From positions 124,001-188,000 of the forward strand of contig NW_023501099.1 in NCBI RefSeq assembly GCF_014066305.1: a DNA stretch of 64,000 bases, written 5' to 3'. Made by a program: the position numbers and the translations under genes. Numbering within the stretch: position 1 is the first letter of the stretch; the number at the start of each line of letters is the position of its first letter. A model generated the notes under the pieces. The model was not told the origin of the DNA and searched no databases. It was given only the letters and a program-made list of their open reading frames with translations. Below, one piece after another: positions 55,713-64,000 of this stretch. Origin of the DNA: Letharia columbiana. Its lineage: Eukaryota; Ascomycota; Lecanoromycetes; Lecanorales; Parmeliaceae.

Positions 55713-56148
55713 GTGGCGACCTTCTTTCGGTAGCAGCGCTGGTGTTGAAGCACAGAGAGCTGGAGCTCGAGTGTGGAGAGTGCAGCAGCCTAAACTGACG
55801 AATTTTTGGAGATCACATTCGATTGACTAGGTGCCTGCACAAGCGAAGCAACATCAAAGGCAACGCAGGCGCGGGTCTGGACTTAGCTGAGACGATGAGG
55901 TTGGTTGATATCTGAAAAGCCTTCAGATAGGACGCACTTCCCTTTTTGCTCAAGACTGTGGTCACCAGAAAGCTTTGCAATATCCTTCCGAGACCTTGCC
56001 ATTCCGAATGTGGAGCATCATAGGCACGAGATAAAATCAAATCGAGACATGGTGCTAACTTCGCAATAGCTGGAGATTTAATCCTGATCCCTGTCTCCTG
56101 AACAAAGGCCTTTTGCTCCTTACGAGATAGATCCTTGACAGTTTCCCG
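55713..56148. other. short intergenic stretch, nothing supported
   Basis: About 440 bases between the coiled-coil frame and the SNF2-like remnant. A 168-codon - strand frame (55813-56319) crosses it and overlaps the SNF2-like reading; I treat it as an antisense shadow. On the + strand the region may hold further decayed helicase sequence, but nothing is readable. Confidence 0.35.
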
Positions 56149-57060
56149 TTGCCTTGTCGTTCCCCAAACGGTGTTGAGGACTTTAGGGGCTACATGCCCC
56201 TTATTGAACCTCATGGGGCCGAAAAGTGGTGGAGTCCAGAATCTCTGCGTGAGATGAATTTCAAAGAGGATGAGAATCCATACGATGTACCTGATGATCA
56301 CCCTGCTGCGAAGCTTCAAATCACTACGAAAGCTGTGAAGGAATGGATCTTTGCCCTACGCGTGGATCCTGTAACTAAGGGTGTGCGTTTGGCTAAGATG
56401 TGGAAGCGGATTTTGCTACGTCGGACATTCTCCAGTCAAGTGCCTTTCAACGATGGTAGGAAGATCTCAGACCAGCTTCCCCGAGTTCAAGGAGCACTGA
56501 TCAACTGTACCCATACACCTACGGAGCAAACGGTGTATCAAAAAATGGAAGATGCTCTCACTGGGAAACTCATTGTCGCTGGGTCTGGGTCTACTAACCA
56601 GCGCAAAACCAAGTGGTCTTTAGGCATCCACCGGCAACTATCTCTGTTATCCATGTGGTCCGGCCTCCCTCAATTGGACAATGACTTCAATCTAAAGGCA
56701 ACCAACATGAAGGCCACTTTAGAAAGGAAGAGCTTCTATATGGATTTCCAAGGGCCAGGAGGTTGAGGTCGGTGAACGAAACGACGGTTACAAGACGCAG
56801 CTCGAAAAGTACATGGAAGCCAGGCACAACGCCCCAGAAGCCGAGAAACATATCCTGCGGACCAGGCGGGAGGTGATTCAGCATGCAAGAGTTTTGTGGT
56901 TTCTCACAAACGCCTTTGTCACCGAAAAAAAAAAAGCCGCTATCTGAAGAATGAATCAAGGAAACGCACAAGATTTTGTGTACAAACATCTCCCATCCAA
57001 AGTACGATACGTCTTGGGAAGAATATGCGGATATATACCGCAACGATGTACGGCAGCCAG
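56149..57060 (+). pseudogene. SNF2-family helicase remnant
   Basis: The open frame 56149-56766 reads AKMWKRILLRRTFSSQVPF, then ISDQLPRVQGALINCTHTPTEQTVYQKM. This resembles the end of the first RecA-like lobe of fungal SNF2-type ATPases (LLRRT...P followed by 'LP...' and 'T..E...Y'). After the stop at 56766, other frames continue with YMEARHNAPEAEKHILRTRR and HLPSKVRYVLGRI, the usual linker to the second lobe. A run of eleven A's (about 56926-56936) sits close to a frame break. Walker A, DEAD-type box and the C-terminal helicase motifs are not found, so this is a fragment of an inactivated gene. Confidence 0.5.
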
Positions 57061-57789
57061 AACGTGGTGACAAACGCTCAACTGACACTGACAAGATCTG
57101 TCTCGGATTTGAACTTGGAGTTGCGGCTCTGACCCTCTTTTTGATCAAAGATGGTGTTCGGTGTGGTATCGGGAGTGGTCGTCGCCCGCAAATGCACCTC
57201 GGAATTGAGAATATGTGAGCTATCAATGCACATGACAAACTCCTCACAGCTGTTGACCCACCCAGAAGAACCGTGAGCACCGAGAAACCCTCCCGGGTCT
57301 GCAAGAAACGCAGGTTTCGGCGTCAAAGGAAAAGGACGGAAGACCGCATATGCGCAATCTGACATCTTCACAGCCCGTCATGGACACGATACGTCCTCGG
57401 CCGAGCTAGATCCTCTCCCCGTACCCCCCACCGTCGATGGTGCTCTTCGCGGTGTTTCCTCGTGGTTGGTAACGATGAAAGTCCTTCTGGAAAAGAACAC
57501 CCAACTCCTCCATGGATGCAAGTGGGAGAATATCGAACCAGTGCACAATTTCTACGAAGAAGACGGGTATGTAAGCGCGATAGTAAGCTGTTCTCTCACT
57601 GCCCTTGTTCTCATCACTAAATTTGTTGCTTCTCAGGCTGACACGAGCCACACAGCGGGGGAGAAGTGCGCGTGACATCGAGATTGGCATTCTGGGCTAA
57701 GAAGAGGCTACAGATCAACGAATCACGGAAACTCCTGACTTATGCCTTGGTACACGAGACTTTTAACTCTTGCCCCATCGATCCTTGCC
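57061..57789. other. degraded sequence between helicase remnant and GC-rich block
   Basis: About 730 bases with short frames on both strands and no readable domain. It may include the mutated rest of the SNF2-like gene, but I cannot align it by eye. Confidence 0.35.
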
Positions 57790-58240
57790 GCTCAATCTGA
57801 TCCCGCCCCCCCCGTGAGTGGAAGAGATGCTAGATGATTGAGAGGTTGCGCTGACATGTGCTAAGGCCCCGCCTGCATGCGCTGCGTGCGTGCCCTCGCG
57901 GGTAACCCTCGCGCGACCTGCGCCGCTCCGCCTGCTGGCTCGCGCCGGCGTAAGTGCGAGCGGTGCTCCCGCGGGGGTCACCTCTGCGTGGCCGATCCGC
58001 TCCCCCCGCCTCCAAGCAGCTGTCTTTGCTACGGCCGCCTCTGGCGGTGATGTCCGCGGCGCCTTGCGCGCCTGGGAGGGTACGAGAAATCCTGACTGGC
58101 ATGTGCGAGGGTATATAGCTGACATGAGTAGCTGCTGGGCGCTCCGCCCGCCTCGCCGCCCGCTCCGCCGCCGCCCCTGCCCCCGCCGCTGCCGCTGCTG
58201 CTGCCCCTACTGCTGGGCCCCCCCGCCTTTTAGCGGTTTT
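57790..58240. other. very GC-rich block with strand asymmetry
   Basis: Composition rises far above the surroundings. The right half (about 58130-58230) is a C-rich run on the + strand built from CCGCC/GCTGCTGCC-type units, ending in CCCCCCC. Open frames exist on both strands (+ 57890-58249 and - 57763-58125), as expected from stop-poor GC-rich DNA, so neither is convincing. AATCCTGACTGGCATG and TAGCTGACATGAG near 58090-58130 resemble GCGCTGACATGTGC at about 57850, a weak internal repeat. It adjoins a chromodomain fragment, so it may belong to the same mobile element. Confidence 0.6.
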
Positions 58241-58506
58241 TCTTGGTAAGAGGTTGCTTTTTAGTATAAGAGGATAGGTAGGCTAATGCTAGGCAGTGTT
58301 AGTTATAAGTGCGGCCCTTATAACCACTGTTTTCTTTATGATGCTTAGCGCTTCGGCGCGTTAGAATATATATATGTGAATGTGTGTGAGCCTGCGGGCT
58401 TTTTAGTCGTTTTTACTAGGCCTTCTAGCCACAATTATTCGCCTACTTGAGCCCTCTGCTGCTACTATTTCCGTAGTCTACCTCGCTTCTTAATTCCCTT
58501 TAAAGA

Positions 58507-58760
58507 TTACGCCTTTGGCTTTATCTTAGGTGCTAGTTTATATAACTCCTTTACTCGCTCGAAGTCCTTGATTACGCCTTCAGCATTTTCGAGGTACTCC
58601 ATTGGCTCCCACGAAGCTTCGTAAGGTGGGGAGTCTTTCCAGTCAATAAGGTACTCAGTCCCACCCTAGGCTGAGCGTCTGTTTCCTGGCCTGCATCAAA
58701 AATCGACACTCGATGTCGCCCAAGCGTCCGACCGGAATTGGGTCCCGTTGGTCGACATCC
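58507..58760 (-). pseudogene. chromodomain fragment, frameshifted
   Basis: On the - strand the frame ending at 58507 gives TEYLIDWKDSPPYEASWEPM, then EYLENAEGVIKDFERVKELY. This is the second half of a chromodomain: Tyr-Leu-hydrophobic-x-Trp-Lys, the WEP box and a C-terminal helix. One frame over, immediately upstream, GRLGDIECRFLMQARKQ supplies the first strand (usually 'xVExILxxR'). A single-base shift near 58660 separates the halves. Chromodomains of this form occur at the integrase C-terminus of Ty3/gypsy chromoviruses and as small stand-alone fungal proteins. No integrase core is seen next to it. It is not A+T-shifted, unlike the 5-10 kb relic. Confidence 0.65.
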
Positions 58761-60371
58761 GCATATTCGATGTCTCCAAACAAATTTAAATCCGAGATGC
58801 CGAGTCTGGGCCTGTCCCTTTCTCAGGGGGGACCTTTGCACTTCAACGATTTGATTTGATAACGACTTACGACTTTCACCACCTTCTATGAACGTTCATC
58901 CCCAGCTCTCAACGGTCTAATCCGCTCTGCCAAGGCCTCTTTTCCGGCTTTGGTCAAAGCCGTACATTCTCTGGCACCCCTTTGCTTGCTATCGGCTCTC
59001 GTGGTAAATAAAGACGAGGGCGTCTTGGTTTTCCTTTTGCTTCTGAGAGCTGAGGAAGGAACAGGCGAGTGCTGGCGAAGCACCATTGCTACCTACACTG
59101 CCCCTGCAGACTTAGACTTATTAGCAAGCTACACTCTACACAACACTGAAAGCCAGTCCAATTTGTTCCAATATAGTGCCTGTGCATACTTAGAGTCTTT
59201 CAACGCTGACCCTGTGATTTGCGGAATACTCCACCACTTCGGGCCACTGAGGAAATGTCTCTTGGGTCGTTACCATATATCAGGTCAAACGAACACATAC
59301 AGTCAAAGGCCACCCAAACTTTACCCACTCTTCGAACCTCTCAAAGACGGAGGATTCGAGCCTACCGAAATGAGGCATGCACTCCCTATCTGAAGGTTTG
59401 ACTGAAATCAAATCGATGATTCAAGAAAGACAGAAATGCTTCTCCGGGAGAGCGGACAGCCTGATGCCCAACACTCGCTCACCGGTCACGCCATGGTCCA
59501 AGGTGGCAAAAACCTCCAAATTGGAAAAGAAAGCCTGCTTTGGAATGCGCACGGACCGATGACTACGGGGCAACTCTATTGAACGACGTCACGAACAGGG
59601 AGCATGAGTTGGTCAAATCAAAGACGCCCATGATGAGGGATGGACCAGGACGGACAAGCTAGACCAGGAATGCGATACGTACTTACGAACCGCGACGGAT
59701 ATCCTCCGTCATTTCCAGAGGACATTCGAATCAATCAAGCCGAGGAGCGAGGACGCCGGATGGCTGGTTGATCACGTGGATCAAGGGAAATTGACATCGG
59801 TCCCGAAGAGGAATTCTCAAAAGAATCTGATCGGAGCGAATAGAATATGACTAAGGGAAAAGGGCAGCAAAGCTGGCAGATCATAGAGCAGTGGATTCTG
59901 AAGCCAAACATCGAGACGTTGCCAAATTCGCAGACCGCATTGTAAGCTGGGGCAGGGCATGCAATGGTCCTGACCGTCCATCCACACACTTGAACCGGTC
60001 CAGGTCCGTTCGTACTGTCTGTCCTGATAGTCCCATAAGGTAAGTATCAGGGGCAAAAACCGAAAACTGTGCTGACTAAGATATTCTCACATTTTGCTCT
60101 CGGTCAGCCTTTACTGCTACTCAAGATTGCCGCCATCATACTCAAATATTCCCAAGTAGACTGTCGAATCATAGTTCAAACCGGGACCACTAGTCCAGAC
60201 CGTCCGTCCCAACACCTGAACCGGGCCGGACTACTGGTCCATTGGACCATAAGGGACCGATAGTCCGCTTCAATGGTACGGACCATTGGGCACCTTGCAG
60301 TGGAGAACGAGGACGACAATGTAACATGTTGATCATAATGCATCAAAGAACAACACCACGCTCCCAAAAGA
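58761..60371. other. gene-poor stretch with decayed open frames and diverged repeats
   Basis: About 1.6 kb. The + frame 58950-59393 (147 codons) and + 59377-59562 have no recognised domain. Sequence 59560-59830 continues in other frames with charged, coding-like text (DEGWTRTDKLDQECD), suggesting an old broken gene. The right end contains the repeat pair described separately. Confidence 0.4.
59972..60255 (+). repeat. diverged direct repeat pair rich in GGTCC/GGACC
   Basis: Copy 1 is about 59972-60040 and copy 2 about 60199-60255. Both begin GACCGTCC, continue with ACAC.TGAACCGG, and end near CCATAAGG. Copy 2 contains a perfect 15-base palindrome-like element, TGGTCCATTGGACCA, at about 60235-60249. 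They could be pieces of a solo LTR or of a small transposon; no complete element is present. Confidence 0.6.
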
Positions 60372-61795
60372 TCAAGTATACCAACTCGGCTCCGGCACCT
60401 CCCCCAAAAGCACATACCTCCCCAACTCCATCTCCTTGTACGCGACCGGATCATGCAACGAATGCGTCCTGACATCCCTCCAGAAGCGATCCAGCCCCAC
60501 CTTCCCGGCCGTCGCCCTCGCGCCCGTCGTTTCAAACACCCCCCCCGTGACCCTCAGGGCCGTATCGGTCGCCACGACCTTGACGCTCGCGACCCACTCC
60601 GCGACCTCTCCCCTCTGCGCCGCCGTGATGTCTCTCTTCGCGCCGTGGTGGGTGTAGATGTCGGAGATTTTGGCGCCGGCGAGGTCGGCGAGGGCTTCGG
60701 CGGCGCGGAGGTGCGCGAAGAAGGAGCCGTAGCGCGCGAGGATGTAGGGTTCGGATGTGGCGGAGGGGGCGGGGGAGGGGGTGTAGGGCCACGGGCGGGT
60801 GTGTTTGGTTGTGTAGGTGGAGGCGAAGGAGAGGGCGCCGAGTGCGATGCCGATGTAGAAGTTGGAGAAGACGAGTTGGATGCTGGTGAGGTTCAGTCAG
60901 GATGGCTTGGCTGGTCAATTCCGTGGAGATAGGATGGAAGGACGTACGTTGGCAGAAGCAGCGTGGCCCACGGGATAGTCAGGATGCTCTCAATAGGTTC
61001 CTTGGTGGTGGGATCCCAGCCTAGGGCATCTGTCCACGGGACTCGGACGTTATCGATCTTGACGCTGCCAGACTCGGTGAGACGAAGGCCGATGTTGTCC
61101 CAGTTGTGAGAGAAGACGATTGCTGGTTGGTTCGTAAGAGCCAGGGTGAAAATATGTTTGTCTGTGCCTTCATAGACCTATTGCTGTCAGTCTCGATCAA
61201 TTCTCCAACCCGTGAAGTAGTGATAGCGACATACCCCTTCAAGGACCGTCAAATCAGACACCACACCACCAGTGTTGAAGTGCTTGAATCCACTGAAGAT
61301 GATGTGATCGCCATCATCCGTGATCGTTTGGTCGTTATCCCTCGGATTAACCGCACCACCAACGAAGTAGTTATTCTCAATAATCAACTTCTGCGTCCGA
61401 GCCTTCTGTTCGTCCGTACCAACGACATTAGCCGTCCAGCTCCAGAGCAAATGGTAGCCGAGAAGCATGCCAACGGAGCCATCAGCTTTAGCAATTTCAC
61501 GGATAACTTTGTAAGCTACATCCCACCCCTGCCCACCACCGCCGTACTCCTGAGGACCTAGGACCTTGGTAAGACCTGAAGATTTGAGCAGGGTTACTTC
61601 GGCTATGGGGCATTTATTCTCCTTCTCGCGATGGGCAGCATCTTCTGCTAAGATGGCGGACACGCGTGCAGCACGTTGGAGCCACTCGTCAGGCTTGGAT
61701 GGCAATTGCGAGTCAGCAAAGGTTCGATGGTGGGCATCGTAGACAGTAGGGTCAGTCGCCGGGCGCGAAGGCGGTAACGGTGCTAGAGATCCCAT
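60372..61795 (-). CDS. acyl-CoA dehydrogenase-fold flavin monooxygenase (DszC/SfnC-like, 433 aa)
   Basis: Exons 61795-61235, 61177-60948 and 60882-60372 sum to 434 codons. The start MGSLAPLPPSRPATDP is the first ATG. The helical N-terminal domain includes LTKVLGPQEYGGGGQGWDVA, and the middle beta domain has HLLWSWTANVVG and NPRDND..ITDDGDHIIFSGFKHFNTG. VFSHNWDNIGLRLTESGSVK with NVRVPW is the next strand set, and the C-terminal four-helix bundle ends DVRTHSLHDPVAYKEMELG. The 'RTHSLHDPVAYK' ending and 'WDxxGxRxTxSGSV' are typical of the DszC/SfnC branch, which uses reduced flavin and oxygen to oxidise sulphur or related compounds, rather than true acyl-CoA dehydrogenases. The catalytic base of true dehydrogenases is not evident. 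The substrate is unknown. Confidence 0.85.
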
Positions 61796-62511
61796 GGTTA
61801 TCTTGTTGGACGTTTTCGATGCTCGTAGTGATGTGAGGAGTCGAGCTGTTGGAGAATCTGGTAACCATTCCTCGAGACACTGGGGACAGACAAAGGCCGG
61901 CATTTGGTGGTACTATGGGGAAGCACGCCATCTCGTTGATATGCACGAAGAATTGCATCCACCTATGAATGGCGTGCTCTTTCACATAGTTGTACTTCTT
62001 CCTGGACGTTTCACTAGTAACAATCATAATCGAACCGATCGCACCTTGGCAGATGCGGAGATCGTCGTTCGTTGGGGTTTTTAAGCACGCAATTCTCCGC
62101 GTATGCACACCCTGCATAAGTATTTGGGATATTTGGTCTGATCCCTGGGGTCGCATACGAGGCCTGGACAAGTCTAGGTCTTTCGCCATTGCACGTAGTA
62201 AACAATGGATCGAAGATCTTCACATAGTTTTGCGGCTACGATGCCAAAAGTTTCATCGGAGGCGTACATCAAGAAGTACGACGGCCACGAAGACAGAAGA
62301 GCCCAGCGTAAAACCTTACCCAATCATTGTAATGTACGTCGGCTTAACGGCATGAGCTGCGGCTCAATCCGTCTAGAACCCTGAGCCCGTGTATGGCACT
62401 ACGTTGGGATGCAGGGTCTTTCTTGCACAGATCATCCTTTGATCCAATCTCGACCTAATGGTCTGGAAATTATTGGGATTGTGGCCAGATCAATGTGTCC
62501 ACTTCTCGAGA
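61796..62511. other. intergenic region upstream of the flavoprotein gene
   Basis: About 700 bases. Short frames on both strands (+ 61794-62084, + 61990-62355, - 62014-62223) show no domain. It should contain the promoter of the flavoprotein gene and the 3' UTR of the transporter gene, which points the same way. Confidence 0.45.
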
Positions 62512-63512
62512 TCAATCTTGAGTTTTCTTCGCCGAGAAAAACCTGCTTGTATCTCCCATCGGAAACGAAAAGAACATGGCCTCTTGACACATCAGATTTG
62601 CGACCGTATAGTAACCCAGAAGCCCACTGAGGAAGGCGAATGCCCCTGCTGTCTTCTTGAGTCCTAATGCTGTACCCGCATGCCCGTCGGCCGTTGCGAA
62701 ATAGGAGGCAGCAACCAATGTGAACGCCATCTGCACTGTGAAAAATATGCCAATGTAAACCAGATTTCTAGGGACACCTTAGCACGAACATCATTGTAGC
62801 GGGATCCTTTCCGGGGCAGACTCACAGGGGCAAAGATCCAAGCAAGAAGAAAAAGTTCCAGACAGCCCACACTGCCAAGGTCAGCATTTGCAGACTTTGG
62901 GTATGACTTCAATTACTGAGCACAAAAAACCCCAGCCCATTGTTATACCCTGCCGTATCTGTTCCATAGGCTGCCTGAACTCCAAACAAAGGCGTAATGA
63001 TAGCGCCAAAGCCACCATAGAAAAATCCGAAAGCGGAAAGAACGGTATACGCATACGTGTTCCCCAGGACAAGTTCCCACTGCGCTGATATGACCATGCC
63101 GATGCCTTTTTCGTGATCGGTCAGTATACTGAGTGACTCCGGAAGCTGAAAGCAAGAAAACAGACCTGCGACAAAGAAGAAGTTGCCGATGAAAACGTTG
63201 GTGATCGTGAGGCCTCTGAACTCCATCAAAGCCAATGCCAACGTCGTCAAAGTCGTGGAAAAGGCACCAATGGCTAGAGCAGTCTGATCACATATATTAG
63301 TTGATCAGTCACGGGCCAGAGAGAAGGTGTGTCCTGACCGGGCTTCCAAGCTGTGCTTTTAAAGTCACCGGGACTGGCACAAGGTATGTCGTTCCGCTGT
63401 GTGAGGACGATACACTCATTTCGCCGGCGGCAAGGGCGTCCCATTTCCCTTCATGTTGCGGACTTCGGTTTGCAATGTCTTCGAGCTGGTGAATTCGGTT
63501 TTCGTGGGCCAT
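62512..63512 (-). CDS. GPR1/FUN34/YaaH-family transporter (260 aa)
   Basis: Five exons, 63512-63339, 63283-63166, 63105-62917, 62871-62826 and 62767-62512, sum to 261 codons. The N-terminal cytosolic part starts MAHENRIHQLEDIANRSP. Six membrane segments follow: the first after GSPTALAIGAFSTT (the family 'NP..LG' position, here SP), the second FIGNFFFVAGIGMVISAQWE, then LVLGNTYAYTVLSAFGFFYG, a segment with GLGFFVLMWAVWNFFF, LVYIGIFFTVQMAFTL, and the last AFAFLSGLLGYYTVANLM. This is the AceTr family of acetate/succinate (Ato/Ady2) and possibly ammonium transporters of the plasma membrane. The Asn-to-Ser change in the NP motif is unusual. The third junction (GTAATT) is inferred from phase. Confidence 0.85.
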
Positions 63513-64000
63513 GATGAACGCGCAATGCCACGGCTCTGCGAACAGGATTGGCAAGTACAATTTGCAAAATGTATCAAAGCTCGTAAGTGGACGTCAGTTA
63601 GTGGGTGTTTGTCCATAGTAAAGCTCCCATTTTTAGGCAGGTGAACATTGCGACGGGACTAGCGTCTGAGGAGGAGGTCGAAGATCTGCAGACACCATCT
63701 GCAGCCAAACGATCACGCCTTCATTGCGCCATAAGACATGATTTAGATAAACGAAATAAGCGATGTCAGCCCAATGAGAGGGGAGCCACTTCGGAATTTG
63801 TTGTCTGGAACAATCACCCCACGCAGCTGCAGGTCACGCAATGCACGGCCCCGCAATTTTTACACGAAGAAGTGTCTTTGACAGCAGTAAAGAAGAACTG
63901 ACGACTTAGTCTAGACCCTTGCGCGTGTGATAACAGGAAAACACAACGTCACAGTAGAATAAATCTTAGCCATTGCAACACCTGCTCTCCTCCACTGTTC
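63513..64000. other. window end, upstream of the transporter, no gene supported
   Basis: About 490 bases. The + frames at 63453-63644 and 63605-63901 have no recognisable motif. This should include the transporter promoter. Confidence 0.45.

Noticed and set aside
57763..58249. Two opposing open frames in the GC-rich block
   Set aside because: Stop codons are rare at this composition, so the frames carry no weight without homology.
1..64000. CRISPR arrays, rRNA or operon-type structures
   Set aside because: No regularly spaced short identical repeats or rRNA segments were seen, and gene structure is eukaryotic.

Overview
The window is nuclear DNA from a filamentous ascomycete. Most genes carry several short introns of about 40-90 bases with GT...AG ends, and the protein families are fungal (Kap123, Mak5, Trm7, Ncr1/NPC1, an AP-1-like bZIP, DUF3431, DUF2433). 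A 4.9-kb block of extreme A+T richness bears the C-to-T and G-to-A decay expected of repeat-induced point mutation (RIP). A Dothideomycete is my best guess from overall gene style; that is inference, not something the sequence proves. Layout. 1-1 kb: the C-terminal end of a Not4/Mot2-like CCR4-NOT subunit, cut by the window edge. 1-5 kb: gene-poor, ending in a 276-aa F-box-like protein. 5.03-9.96 kb: a RIP-destroyed Ty3/gypsy retrotransposon in which gag zinc knuckle, reverse transcriptase, RNase H and integrase can still be read in order; it stops abruptly inside the integrase. 10-15 kb: accessory DNA with a small secreted protein, a decayed NACHT-ankyrin gene and an F-box-like gene lacking a clear start. 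15.6-19.9 kb: a divergent pair of intact genes, a class I terpene synthase and a cytochrome P450, whose shared promoter contains a diverged direct repeat. This is a two-gene terpenoid unit and the clearest specialised-metabolism locus here. 20-51.8 kb: a dense housekeeping core: karyopherin Kap123, an SDR oxidoreductase, a DUF3431 protein, Mak5 helicase and Trm7 methyltransferase back to back, a secreted Cys-rich protein, a DUF2433 phosphoesterase-like RGG protein, NPC1/Ncr1 sterol transporter, an Rsm1-like C3HC zinc finger protein, 3'(2'),5'-bisphosphate nucleotidase (Met22/Hal2), a Yap1-type bZIP factor and an SPF30-like Tudor protein. 51.8-60.3 kb: a second accessory stretch with relics (SNF2-like helicase fragment, frameshifted chromodomain fragment, a very GC-rich block, diverged repeats). 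60.4-63.5 kb: an acyl-CoA-dehydrogenase-fold flavoprotein (DszC/SfnC-like) and a GPR1/FUN34/YaaH transporter. Several genes needed splicing by eye. For the main multi-exon models the exon lengths sum to whole codons, which supports the junctions given. I saw no rRNA, tRNA or CRISPR array. I found no clearly new multi-gene system; the strongest leads are the terpene synthase-P450 pair with its repeated promoter element, an in-frame, stop-free intron in the redox domain of the Yap1-like factor, and the truncated RIP relic.
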